NCBI GenBank assembly: GCA_902702965.1
Contig: CACRXP010000017.1
Location: 1,572,023-1,636,022 of the forward strand
Origin: Spirometra erinaceieuropaei
Lineage: Eukaryota; Platyhelminthes; Cestoda; Diphyllobothriidea; Diphyllobothriidae
DNA length: 64,000 nucleotides
Direction of reading: 5' to 3'
Position 1 is the first letter of the stretch; each line of letters starts with the position of its first letter. Below are positions 1 to 10,879 of the stretch, piece after piece. Below the pieces are notes generated by a model that was not told the origin of the DNA, made no database searches, and was given only the letters and a program-made list of their open reading frames with translations. The position numbers were made by a program, and so were the translations under genes.

Positions 1-1130
1 TCAACCCCGGGGAATTTGTCAACTGGACTACATCTCGAAGTTTACCTCAGACATCCGCTACATCGACTGGTCACGCAGTGAGATGTCCGACGCACTGTTC
101 GCCACACATCTTCAACGTTATTTCAGCACAGACCTAGCTGATATGGCTGCCGAACAACGCTGTGTTGGTTCTCCCTTTGACGAGGACTTTTCCGGACTCC
201 AGTTTTAAGATCTGCCACTGACTACTGGCAACAGTATCGTTCTATGAGGCGTCTTCATCACTTTTCACCGCTCCTTTGTGCCGCCATCCCTCCGCCGAAG
301 GGTCTTCGCTTCCCTGCGCAACATATGGCACCCTGGAAGTCGGGCTACCGACAAGCTGGTTCTCGACCGCTTCGTCTGGCCTGGGATGCACAAGGGCCTG
401 AAAGAATGGACAAGAGCGTGTCCCGGCCGACAACGGAATAATGTCCAATGGCACAACAAAGCTCTCATCAGCACCGTCTCCACTCCGGATGCGTGGTTCA
501 GGCATGTTCACCTGGACATCTTACGTTCCCTGCCTCTGTCCAATGACTGTCCCCATCTCCTCGCTTGAGTAGATCGATTCTCTCAATGGCTAGAAGCCAT
601 CCCCCTGCATGATGTCGCTGCTCAAACAGGCGTCAAAACTTTCCGCGGTCGTTGGGTTGCCATTTTTGATACACCTCCTACTACCACCACTGATCGCGGT
701 GTCCAGTTTGAATCTAAACTCTTCCAGTCTCTTCCCTCTTTTGAGGTTCTACTCGCATCCGCATTACAGCTTATCATTCGGCAGCCGACGGGATGGTTGA
801 GCGGTTTCACCGCCAGCTAAAGGCCTCCATAAGCTCCGCAGACGACCCGGAAAACTGGACGGACCACCTTCCTCTGGTCCTGTTGGGCGTCTGCTCCTCT
901 CATAAGCCAGACATTGATGGCTCTGCAGCCGAAATGCTGTTTGGCGCCACCACCGGATTGCCCGGTCGGATGATCTCTCCAACCCCGCGAGTTCCAGTCG
1001 AGGATGATACCAACCTCCTGCACCGTCTCCGACGGTTTGTGCGGGCACTTTCTCAAGTTTCTCGCAGACCAATCCCTGAGTCTGACATCGAAAAAGACTT
1101 GGCGACATGCTCTCATGCCAATCTCCGACA
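1..1130 (+). mobile_element. Degenerate Ty3/Gypsy retrotransposon pol fragment (RNase H end plus integrase)
   Basis: Translation of the + strand in successive frames gives the end of a Gypsy RNase H/connection region (QLDYISKFTSDIRYIDWSRS near 20-80), then an integrase. The integrase zinc-binding part (HPGSRATDKLVLDRFVWPGM near 331-390) has lost the first part of its CxxC pair (CPGR). The catalytic core keeps all three acidic positions in recognisable context: VHLDI near 505, TTDRG near 690 and MVERFHRQ near 793. The frame is broken by stops near 207 and 567 and by a frameshift between about 730 and 793. The element is cut by the left window edge and no LTR was identified. It most resembles CsRn1-type Gypsy elements of flatworms (family knowledge). 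It is a dead copy. Confidence 0.88.
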
Positions 1131-1689
1131 TATGTTTGTATGTATTTGGAGGGTTAGAGGCAGAGTCCTTGATAAATCTCTTTGTGTACAATGCTTTTGC
1201 AGGAATTTAGGACGCCGCCATTAACTTTCCGTATCTGCTCACATTTCCTTCCTTTGTGAGTAGTCTCGCTTCCTAAGATCTCTCATAAGAAATGCTAATT
1301 TTTCCAATTTTTCAGTTCATGCATCGTGCCCTCACAGAATGCGATCCATCGACTCTCTTGGTAAAGCCTTCTGTCCCATATACTAGTCGCCTGGTCGCAT
1401 CTCCCTTGCCCCATCCTTGGATGGACTCGGATGAATGTAACCGACCGCACCTGGGTTCCTATCGCCTCGAGACTGGTTTTCAATTTCGCCACTTATTTGC
1501 CTTATTCAAGGCCAAATACAGGTCAGTCCTGACTGACCCGCCTACTCACCCCTTCATGAAATCTGTTATACAATGCCATATACAGTTGACATTTATTTCC
1601 GCCCTGTCGATGTCCGATTATAATTCATTATATACCGCCACATGCAGGCCAGTCCCGCCCGCATTTTTCTGTTATTGATTTTTTATCGA
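1131..1689. other. Unassigned spacer between Gypsy remnant and LINE 3' end
   Basis: An open frame at 1292-1678 (+) has no recognisable domain and no splice context. I see nothing else supportable here. It may be the non-coding tail of the Gypsy element. Confidence 0.4.
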
Positions 1690-1899
1690 GGGGTTTTTTC
1701 TCCTCTTAAATTAATCCAAACATTTTTGAATGTTCGTGTGGAGTTTATTTTCACCCCTCGGTAAGCATTTTTCTTAACGGACTACTAATTCTAAAACTAT
1801 GAATTGCACTTTGTACAGATTTTGCCTACCTCGTCCGAAATTCGCATGTAAATTTATTTTTACTTGCTTTTATGGGACCCCGACGGGTCTTTAGTAAAC

Positions 1900-1941
<42 letters not shown>

Positions 1942-1942
1942 C
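1690..1942 (+). mobile_element. LINE 3' untranslated end (5'-truncated copy)
   Basis: About 200 nt before the ATT run closely match the segment at 63620-63780 that ends the LINE near the right edge. Shared blocks include TTTCACCCCTC, CTATGAATTGCA, GCCTACCTCG, GCATGTAAATTTATTTT and GGGACCCCGACGGGTCTTTA. The last block can fold as a GACCC-CGAC-GGGTC hairpin. The copy lacks coding sequence, as expected for a 5'-truncated insertion, and ends in a simple repeat. Confidence 0.75.
1899..1942 (+). repeat. (ATT)n microsatellite at LINE 3' terminus
   Basis: About 14 uninterrupted ATT/TTA units follow directly after the LINE 3' hairpin segment, in the position of a LINE terminal simple repeat. Confidence 0.9.
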
Positions 1943-3290
1943 ATTCCTCTTTACTTCGTAAGGATGACCGTGTAAATGGTTTATACAGGCAAACTCAAAA
2001 GGTTCTCCGTTCTCAATGAGCAACCTTGGCCGCAGACAATCCGGAATGTCCGAAGTAGATTGTAGTTTATTTGCCTATAAGAGAGAGGGAATAGGCCAAA
2101 AACATTCAGCCTCTCCTGATAAGGCCATCGACCATCTTCGTTGATCTGGGTTGCACCCATTCGAGCAAGTCGATATCCTTCGTCATCCATGGTGAAGCTG
2201 CTGGCATTCCATACTCTAGATGAGGTCTTACAATGACGCCAAAGAGTCTTTCGAAGTGTTCGGAAAGGAATAGTCCAAATGCACGTCTGATTCAGTGTAG
2301 AGTACTAGTTGACTTCTGGACCATCTTTCTACAGTGTTGTGATGGCCTTAGATTTGTGGTCGACCATAGACGCAGATCTCTGTGTCTTTCTACAGTTTGT
2401 TATGCCGTCCCGTTAATATAGTACTGGTGTTTGGGAGAGGCATTGCGGCCGGTGTTCAGGTGCAAGACCACGCATTTGGACAAGTTAAACTTCAAAAGCC
2501 ATCTGTTCGACCAAGCACACAGTTTGTCGATGTTCGACTGCAAATTCTCTGCGTCATCATCACATCTGACTTCACTCCATAGTTTCATGTCATCCGCGAA
2601 CATGAGGGCCTCGCAATTCACTTCGCCAATGCAATCATTAAAATAAATCAGGAAGGATACTGGGCCTAAGACAGAACCCTGTGGGACACCACTTTCCACC
2701 TTTACCCATTCCGAGGTAGAATTACTAACGACGACTCTTTGTAATCCGGAGGGCAGAAAACTCCTGATCCACTTAAACATTCTTCTTTGAATTCCTACGT
2801 CCCAGATCTTCTGTAAAAGAAGACTGTGGGAGACACTGTCAAAGGCCTTCTTGAAGTCAAAAAATATGACATCTACTGGAAAACCCTTATCGGTAGCTCG
2901 TGGCCATTTCTCGTGCGAGTAAAGAACACTCGTAAGGCAGGAACGCCCTGGACGAAAGCCATGTCGGACATCACACAATATTTTGTTCTGTTCCAGGTAT
3001 TTCATCAAGTGTCTTTTGATAATGCGTTCCATTATTTTACACGCGATGCAAGTAAGACTGACAGGACGATAATTTCCGCAGTCAAGTCTTGAGCCTCCTT
3101 TTTGGATCGGAGTGATGAGTGCGCACTCCCACTATTGTGGGAGCTTGCCTTCTGCAAATGACTTTTGAAATATTGCAGACAATGTTCCGCACGGTCCATT
3201 AGCAAGTTCATGAAGTTCTAACGCAGGAATTCTATCTGGGCCGGACGATTTGGCAGGTTCCAGCCGGAGTAGTTCGACCCTAAATATGGC
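1943..3290 (-). mobile_element. LINE reverse transcriptase fragment, antisense, degenerate
   Basis: On the - strand, 2400-3032 is an open frame with clear non-LTR reverse transcriptase motifs: HGFRPGRSC, the FFDFKKAFDSVSH palm block, SGVPQGSVLGP, and the catalytic box as MFADDMKLW. Upstream in the same frame, to about 3290, are AKSSGPDRIPA, ITPIQKGG and NYRPVSL, broken by one TAG inside LPQ*WECAL. Downstream, the region to about 1965 gives degraded RT C-terminal text (PHLEYGMPAA, FGLFPLSY, HGHPYEVKR) with several stops. It resembles CR1/Jockey-type LINEs. It meets the ATT run of another LINE 3' end at its own 3' coding end. Confidence 0.88.
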
Positions 3291-3540
3291 GGACGAAAGG
3301 AGTGGTTCCCCGATTAAGGAGGGTAGGGAGGAGTAAAAGGGGAAGGGTACTAGGAGGGGACGTTGGTTGGCGAACGGATGGGTGGGCAAATATAGAACTA
3401 GGTTCTTGGATCTAGTACCTTTTCCTCCTCTTGGGTTAAAATAAGACTAAGTCAGTTCGACCGCTGTTCTTTCCTAGCCCGCGTTCCAAAGGTAGCGTTC
3501 TGGTAGAGAAATTTGACCGTTGTCCATTGTGGTGGTTTGG

Positions 3541-3610
3541 GATTAAAATTGTCTTGCGCAGTTCACGTTTGCCAATCAGTGCCAGGGGCGTTAAAATCCC
3601 CAACAGATAA
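3541..3610 (-). mobile_element. Possible LINE endonuclease scrap
   Basis: The - strand reads GDFNAPGTDWQT, which matches the core of the APE-type endonuclease of LINEs. It lies 5' of the antisense RT in the correct order, so it could belong to the same copy with about 250 nt of foreign or decayed sequence between. The match is only a dozen residues. Confidence 0.4.
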
Positions 3611-4485
3611 AGGCCAGCCTACGTTTGCCACACACGATCTGGCCATACGCACAGCACACGAGGTCTCCATACAAATAGGGTGAACGGCCCTGACCTCGCA
3701 TGCGCGAGAGTGCCGTAGAGAGGGTAAATTAATTCTGACCCTCAGACAGCCAGTTAACAGACCCACAAATACAGGATTGACCGCAAGGTCCATGTCGAAC
3801 CAGCGTCAGTTAGCAATCTTTCTGCTCACGACCCATGATGCATCGCGAGTGATTCAAACGCATCACATTTGCAATATTGATGGATGCGCTGAAATGCCAT
3901 GATAGTGGGGCCTACAGAGACAACCTCATGCTCTCTTCCCTACCCTATGCACCAGTCGACTATCTGCGACTGTCAGAAATCTGGTGCCAGAGTTGGGCAA
4001 AGTGAAATTCAACGTTACATCAGGTTCGCAAATGTTATTCAGTAACCGGTACTGTGGGATAATACAGAGGGCCTTCTCCGAGTCAGTGCAAATGTTATTA
4101 AAACTTGCATCCCCTTCTGCTGCATAAGATCATGGGTCCAATCAGTACGAGATCATGCTTAGGCACAGAGGCTTTGCATGCGGCACAAACTGATGTTAAT
4201 CACCGTTTAGGTGTTCCGTCCCACAACATTTTCCCGTTGAATCAATACTTCAATTAACTATCGTATCCATCGGTTAATTGAAACGTCCAACCTCTGAGAT
4301 CTTATATTGGTTGGCGATGAGAAATCTCGGCTCTTGGTTAAAACTGCTAGGCAGTCGACCATTCAAATACAGGGCACTAGTATATTTGGAAACCAACTAA
4401 ATAGCCTTGATGATTCCTGTCATCTGTCCAACGGGTGAAGTTTTGTTTTAACGGGCCCTTCTATCGACGCCGGGAGTGCCGTCTA
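3611..4485. other. Upstream region of SNW1
   Basis: No gene, RNA or recognisable repeat is visible. This stretch should contain the SNW1 promoter and 5' UTR, but I see no TATA box or initiator I would defend. Confidence 0.4.
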
Positions 4486-4499
4486 ATGTCGCTTCTCAG
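4486..4499 (+). CDS. SNW1: SNW1 coding exon 1 (14 nt)
   Basis: ATG TCG CTT CTC AG, followed by a GTACTGG donor. The split codon AG|C restores Ser and joins to CAACTTCCAGCCCCT, giving MSLLSQLPAP. The match to the family's N-terminal LPAP motif supports this tiny exon. Confidence 0.8.
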
Positions 4500-6251
4500 G
4501 TACTGGTTCTTTTGCGTCTTGAACACATTCTTCCCACCTTAGCCAACTTCCAGCCCCTGCACAGAGGGTGGTGGACGCTAGTTCAAGTATTTTACAGTCA
4601 AAAGGCCGAGCCATTGTGTCGAAAACAAATGTGCCCCCATATGGCCACCGCAAGCATTGGTTTCCAAGAAATGAGGAAGATTTTGGTGATGGTGGGGCAT
4701 TTCCGGAAATCCATATGCCACAGTACCCTTTGGGGATGGGAAGGCAAAAAACTTCTTCGAACGCTCTAGTTATGAAAACCGACAAAGATGGCAATGTCCG
4801 ATATGACGAACTCATCCGACAAGGCCACTCACGAGACAGAATAATCCACTCGAAATTCACAGACTTACTTCCAAAACCGATAGATGAGGCTGATGCTGAG
4901 CTTCAGAAGCCTAGCAAAGACGTCATTGAAGAGGTACTTGTGTTTGTCATTGCTTTTTGTCCAGACTACAGAGAAGACGAGGCAAGCGCTTGAAGCCTTA
5001 ATCGAGCAGAAGGTTGCCGCGGCGTTACCAGTACGGAGAGCTGAAAGGACGGGACCGGCCGAATACATTAAATATACTCCCTCTCAGAAGGGGCCGGCGT
5101 ACAATAGCGGCGCCGAACAGCGTCTAGTTAGGATGGTCGAGGTTCAGAAAGATCCAATGGAGCCTCCCCGATTCAAGTACTGCTTTCTTTTCGGGTATAT
5201 TTTTTTAGAATAAACCAGAAGATTCCACGTGGCCCTCCATCTCCGCCACCTCCGCTAATGCATTCACCGAGCCGCAAAGTTTCAGTCAAGGAGCAGGCAG
5301 AATGGAAAATTCCCCCTTGCATATCGAATTGGAAAAACCCACGTGGTTATACAATTCCCCTGGATAAGAGAGTCGCTGCTGATGGACGTGGTTTGCAGAC
5401 AGTGCATATCAACGAGAATTTTGCGAAGTTGGCCGAAGCATTATACACGGCGGACCGTAAAGCACGCGAGGCTGTAGAGATGAGAGCCGAAATCGAGCGG
5501 AAAGTTGCCCTAAAAGCGAAGGAACGCAGAGAGGAACAACTACAACGCATAGCCAAGGAGGCCCGAGAAGCCAGAGCTGGTCTTCGCCGTCCCGGTTTTG
5601 ATCCTACGGAGGACGATTCAGGGGTCATTGATAGAGAAGAACTCAGAAAAGAACGTGCAAGAGACCGCGCGCACGACCGAAACCTAAGCCGGACAGGTGC
5701 TGAAACAAAATTGCGCACGCAGCGCGACAAAAACAGAGATATCAGTGAACAGATAGCCTTGGGTGTGCCAAATCCAAGGGCAAACGCGAACTCAGAGTCG
5801 CTCTTTGATCAGAGGCTGTTTAATCAATCTAGTGGTTTGGACTCGGGTTTTGCTGGAGGTATGCTGCATTTCCATTATGTTCTACTTGGTTTTTCTAGGC
5901 ACCGATGACTTGTATAATGTTTACGATAAGCCATGGCGTCAAGAATCGGATATTGGCTCCCATATTTATCGCCCACGCCAAAAGGATACGGAAATATATG
6001 GCAGTGACATCGAGTCTTTGAAAAATCAGAAGAAATTTGTTCCCGGCCGTGAGTTTTCTGGCACTGACAGAGGGCACCGCCTCGATGGGCCGGTTCAGTT
6101 TGAAAAGGGCGCCGTTGAGGAGGAAGATCCTTTCAACTTGAGCAAATTCTTGCTCGAAGCCAAAAAGTCCCAGAAACGCCCAGGTGATTCTTCGACCGAT
6201 ACGTCCGCCAATCGAGATACAACACACAGGAAGCGGGACCGACGTGACTAG
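4486..6251 (+). CDS. SNW1: SNW domain-containing protein 1 (SKIP/Bx42/Prp45 family), five coding exons
   Basis: SNW1 is a nuclear spliceosome subunit (present from the activated B to the C complexes) and a transcription coregulator (family knowledge). Coding exons are 4486-4499, 4543-4933, 4965-5176, 5209-5858 and 5899-6251, together 1620 nt including TAG, for 539 aa against 536 in human. All four introns are GT-AG and 43, 31, 32 and 40 nt long. Visible landmarks are the N-terminal LPAP (about residue 7), PPYG, GDGGAFPEIH (about 52), IKYTPSQ, QKDPMEPPRFK, MHSPSRK, the SNW signature SNWKN at 245-249, GYTIPLDKR, ADGRGLQTVHINENFAKLAEALY, a basic helical stretch, DSGFAGG, VYDKPWR, a REFSGTDR block and a charged C terminus. 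The start was chosen because only the ATG at 4486, spliced over a 43-nt intron, gives MSLLSQLPAPAQ, matching the conserved start of the family. No AATAAA or ATTAAA occurs within about 300 nt after the stop. Confidence 0.96.
4543..4933 (+). CDS. SNW1: SNW1 coding exon 2
   Basis: The acceptor is CTTCCCACCTTAG and the donor is GAG|GTACTTG. It encodes the LPAP motif through PPYG, GDGGAFPEIH, MPQYPLGMG and the helix ending in VIEE. Phases are 2 in and 0 out. Confidence 0.94.
4965..5176 (+). CDS. SNW1: SNW1 coding exon 3
   Basis: The acceptor is TTTTTGTCCAG. It encodes TTEKTRQALE to MEPPRFK, and the AA of the last Lys codon precedes GTACTG. The 31-nt intron before it is skipped cleanly: reading through it breaks the family alignment. 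Confidence 0.95.
5209..5858 (+). CDS. SNW1: SNW1 coding exon 4 (contains the SNW signature)
   Basis: After the acceptor TTTTTTTAG, the exon encodes INQKIPRGPPSPP, MHSPSRK, SNWKN, HINENFAKLAEALY and the arginine/glutamate-rich helix, ending at DSGFAGG with donor GGAG|GTATGC. Phases are 2 in and 1 out. Confidence 0.96.
5899..6251 (+). CDS. SNW1: SNW1 coding exon 5 and stop
   Basis: The acceptor is GTTTTTCTAG. It encodes TDDLYNVYDKPWR, IYRPR, FVPGREFSGTDRG, GPVQFEKG and DPFNLSKFL, then a Lys/Arg-rich tail ending RDRRD and TAG at 6249-6251. Confidence 0.96.
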
Positions 6252-9200
6252 GAACTTTATCCCAAGACTAACTTGTAAATATGTCCTTTTTAATGTGTGA
6301 TCATACTAATCTTGAGTATACTTTTCTCAGTTACAATGGTCCTGCAGTCTATTATATCAGAATAGTCTTTTGGTCCAGTTTTCACCTAATGACATCCGCC
6401 TATTGTCTTTTAAAATATCTCATGCCGTGTTGCGCATTAATCTGTGCTGGATCTCCGTGTAAATGTGCAGGCCCCGCGAGAGCCGGGTCTTAACCAGGAC
6501 AACCTGCTAAAACTTCTTGGGTAGCTAATTGTTATAAGCAGATGAAGCTACTGCTACTGTGCTGATATTCACCTTTTTTCTCCTGCTGCGGCCGTTAATA
6601 GACTCTCCGTAAGTTTTCACCCAGTCGCGTCCCCCGTGTTTTACATTAGTGTGAAGGAGTCAATTAACTGTCTTTTAAGACGTTAAGATACGTTATGCGC
6701 TTTCTTCACGTCGCCTCAACGGACGGTGAGATTGCTGAGGAAAGTTGTCCTGGGATCACTCGGTCGTCGTCCAGAGGTCTGCATGACCACCTCGAACGCT
6801 GTCTCGAAATCATTTGAAGTCTGCACCTCTCAGGAACCGTCTCATGCTCAGTGGAGACTGTGCTGCTCAATTGGGATGCTCCCGAGGCTCTGGTGGTCGA
6901 ACACCTCTGGTTCTGTCACCCCTCTTTGTAGACTAGATTCCGTGGATGTTCATGCTGGTGTTGATGTAGTGAGTTGAATATGTGTAACCGATAACCCACT
7001 CTGAAAATTTCGTAACCTCACCATACTATAACTGACATAGGCGGTGGCGCAATTCCTCAACCTAGAAAGAGAGACAAGTTGGTACGATTACTACACCAAA
7101 GCCTAGTTGTCCCTCGAGCATGCAGTTAATATCATCCCAGACCCTTGAGTGCATCTTGTGGACAAAAGCTCATGATCGCATCTCAATAACCATGATGTGA
7201 AGTTGGAGCAAATACCTAAATTAAGTACTACAGGTGGTCTAGCTATAACTGGTAGCCGTATATGCATGCCTGGCGTGTCAAAGATTTCCAAAATATGATC
7301 GATTCTCTGGTCGCCCTAGTTTTCTGCCTCTTGAACAGTTCTATAAGACATAACATCAGGTATAAACCAAATGGAATTTTAAGCAGCCTTAGGTAATCTT
7401 CCTCACCGTAGCCTGTCCATATTGCCATGATCACGGAATCAACGGCTCTCGAGTAGTCGTCTAACCTTTTTATGCCTTAAACATCTGGTGAACGGAAACG
7501 CTTCTCATTGCCGACGCATTCGACTAAACGCTTATCAAAATAAAATAATTTGACGAGAACTGCGGACTGCTTGTCTTGCTAGTTGTATCACAATGAGTGC
7601 AGTCAGTGTAATGCTAAAACGAGTTCAGCTCCGAAGGAGCAGGTACATCAGGGTTTCTGGAGAACGTCTGCGGAGACAAGTGTCCCACGTGAAATGGCCC
7701 ACCGGGGTTCGCAGTGAGGAGAAAGAAGTACGAGAACTGAATGAAAATGTTATTTAGATATCTCATAATCAGCTTGAAGTGCTGAGAATCGTGCAGGATC
7801 GCCAGGTGTGCGGAAAGTGGGGCGGCAAACTTCAAAACAAGGACGCAGGGCAACAAAGTGTACAAAGGAGGCAGGTATATCTTAAGACGACTGGATGACT
7901 CTTCTGCGCAAGCCACATCCTGTTACTCAGTTATGGTTTTCGTGTCAACTACGGTTGTTGCCGATAGGCGGCAAACCGGAACTTCCTGACTCAATGTAAG
8001 TTCCGGAGACGGGCGTGTGTGCCTGTATCTAACCTTCGCACATGCAGCGCTGAGGTCCCAGTGATGTGACGGAGCTCGTGCAGCACGCCGGCGGGGTCAC
8101 CACCCAAAAATTGATATACCGATGGGCAACTTAGTCTTGCCTATGTAAGGTCTGCCATTGGCCTGTTTCTGTTGCGCCGAACGGACAGTTCGGATCTACT
8201 TGCCGTTGACGCGCAAAGGCCATTCGTCTTCGACCAGAGAACTCCGGAGAAATCAGATGCGTACACTAGCACAAGCATATCAGTGAAGCTGGTGTTGACG
8301 TCGGGATAACTAACGCCAATACCGTTTTCCCGGTGAGGTGCTACATACCGGAAGATCGAATTCGAACTCGAGGTATTCTTGTTTAGATCGAGTCCTGGTA
8401 GGAAGCGCGGGCTGACAGGGTACGACCTATTTCAGACGCGCCAAAACGACACGGCTGCGGAGTCGACTCGCTCTCCGGGACAGCGGAAGCTCATTTAAAG
8501 TGCTTGACAGAAGTATGCAGACGTTGCGTTCAATAAGAGCCAGGGCTTCTTCCTGATAGACTGCCACTAATTTTGTCAAGCCATCCGTCTGTAACACCCA
8601 CCTCCCCGACCGCATCGCTCCGGCAGACCTCTGGACGTTAGACTGACCCGGAACGCCACGCCCTAACACTGAACGGGCGCACAGATCTGATCACGCTTCT
8701 TGGGCAAACCATCGTCTTCTGGTGGTAGCCTGCTTCGTGACGCGGATCATGACCGATGTGCCCGTCCTAGTGTGCCAGTTGCCCTGACAAATTTCAACTG
8801 ATTGACAGGCACCGACGGGACCCTGGTTTCAGGGTGCTGCTGGCCCACCCCGTGGACCATTTATTCCTTGTATTTGCATCGGTTTCTATTCGGTCGGGAT
8901 TATTGGTTTGGGGCATGAGCAAGTCTGACAGATGCCGTCTCAGTCACGCTGGCCCTTGTGGGCTGACTGTTGCCACCGTGCTGCAAAGTAAGGATGTTGA
9001 CCAGGTCCCTTCATCCAGTGAATCAAAAAGGATAGGGATCGGAAACGTAGGAAATCTTTGTTCTAAGCATGTAAAAGTGATAGAAGCGAACAGAAATAGC
9101 ATAAGAGTAAAAAGTAAATCAAGCTTATTTGGTAGTAAAAATGAAAAGACGAAATATGAGCCGATGGCACCACTGGGCTGGGCAAAATCAAGTTGGGGAG

Positions 9201-10879
9201 GTTTAGGGCGGCGCGCGGGATGGGGACAAAGAGCTGAGCATGCGATTCTTACTGAGGGCGTAAGGATGCGTTTGTAAGGAAAGAGTAGAGGCCGCAGGGA
9301 GGTAGAGGAGGATAAGGAGACAGCGGCCGGAAAGTTCTTTTCTCTACAGGTAAATGATGCGGTCTTCGTTCCAGGAGAGGTTCAGGTCTTCTACAAAAAT
9401 AAGTATAGGGCAAATTAGCTATAGATAAATCTAGCAAGCACCAGAAGTGAGGGGATGAAGACAGGGCAGATGAAACAGATTCAAAGGATGACGGAGGCGG
9501 GGATGGGAGAACATGCGTTGACAGAATTCAGACTCGGGCGGTGTGCGCGTCGTGCTGCACATTTAGTGCGTATGGGTGGGGGCAAAAAGAAAATGTGGGA
9601 AGCGACACCTCACCAGTGCTTAAATCCCGCTCCTCGTTGGACGGCGAATTCGACTCTTCAGACTATTTTGGTGGAATGCCAGAGTGGAGAGAGAAGGGAT
9701 GAGACAATGAGGACTTGGCAGGGATGGCTGCACTGTAAATTGAGTGTTCGGGATGACAATTTTTGTGCGAGACATGCAACAGGATGACTGTCACATTGTA
9801 AACGGGGCTCAGATAAATCGGTGTTTTAGGACCGGACCATATGTAAAAACAACAATACAGGGCTAACACTTTCAGTCGTAAATGTGGTAGCCCATAGGTA
9901 GGACCAGCTACGATCCCTAATACGGATCGTGTGTTTACCGGGCAAGTTAGGCCCTATGCGAAGAATTTCCTGAGAGACGGCACGCAGCGGAAAGGACGCC
10001 GGAGTGCTGAACAGAGTAGTTCGGAACTGGCCACGCTACATTCAGAGACCGGAGGCCGCAATAAATACAGCGATTGGATAAGAACTACGCAAGGATGCCA
10101 CACCTGCCCACCGTCGCTTGACACGTGCCTTAACCGGTAAAATATTATACCGTTTCCGCGTCCGCTACCGTGACACCTCAGTAGAAAGGACCATTATTGC
10201 ATGGGTTGACGGCGGTGGCTTGAGGGATTTGGGTCGTAGTGGTGGAGTTCGGTTTAACATCGATCTCACTCTCCCCAATAGCTAGTTCGTCCCAATGCCG
10301 AGGCGGATTCCAGGCGAATGGACTTGATCGTTGACGCAGTGTAACACGCGTAAGGGCTTACGCGTGCGAGTGCCACGCACGTTCTAGTTTTTCATCTAAG
10401 AAACCGACTTTAACTCGCTCGGTACCTACGTGGGTGAATGTTGTTAGTTCACACCATGCGGAATTTGCTGCAGCCGCATTCCGGTCTGTAGAATTGACTT
10501 AAAGCGTCGGTTAGCGAGTAGTGAAAACCCAGGAAATAACAGATTTTAGCGATGAGGGTTACCACATAGTCGGTCCTACGCCCCTCACCACCTCAGACAT
10601 GTATCAGTAGCAAGCACAATTCACTCAGAGAGTAGATAAGATGCAGCGGCTGGCACGAGACCCGGTCTCTCATTTTATCCGCGCCACAAACTTGGCCGGT
10701 CACAGAGCGGGTCTGACACAACTAAGCCATTTGTTTTTGATCTAGGCATAAAAGATTGGAGGAGGGAACTAAAGGCAGGGCGGAATTGCATGTATGACTA
10801 CTAGAAGTGTAACGCGGACGTCTGCTGCCCATCTGAAGTCTGAATTCCCAACATAGGCACTCGGGAAGCAGAGATCCTG
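6252..10879. other. Intergenic spacer between convergent SNW1 and HIP1 (first part)
   Basis: No supportable gene. The longest open frame (8834-9277, +, 147 aa) has no family features. The 8897-9030 stretch looks like decayed repeat, but I cannot place it. SNW1 3' UTR presumably occupies the first few hundred bases. Confidence 0.4.

Noticed and set aside
8834..9277. 147-codon open frame on the + strand
   Set aside because: No family signature. The region looks like decayed repeat.
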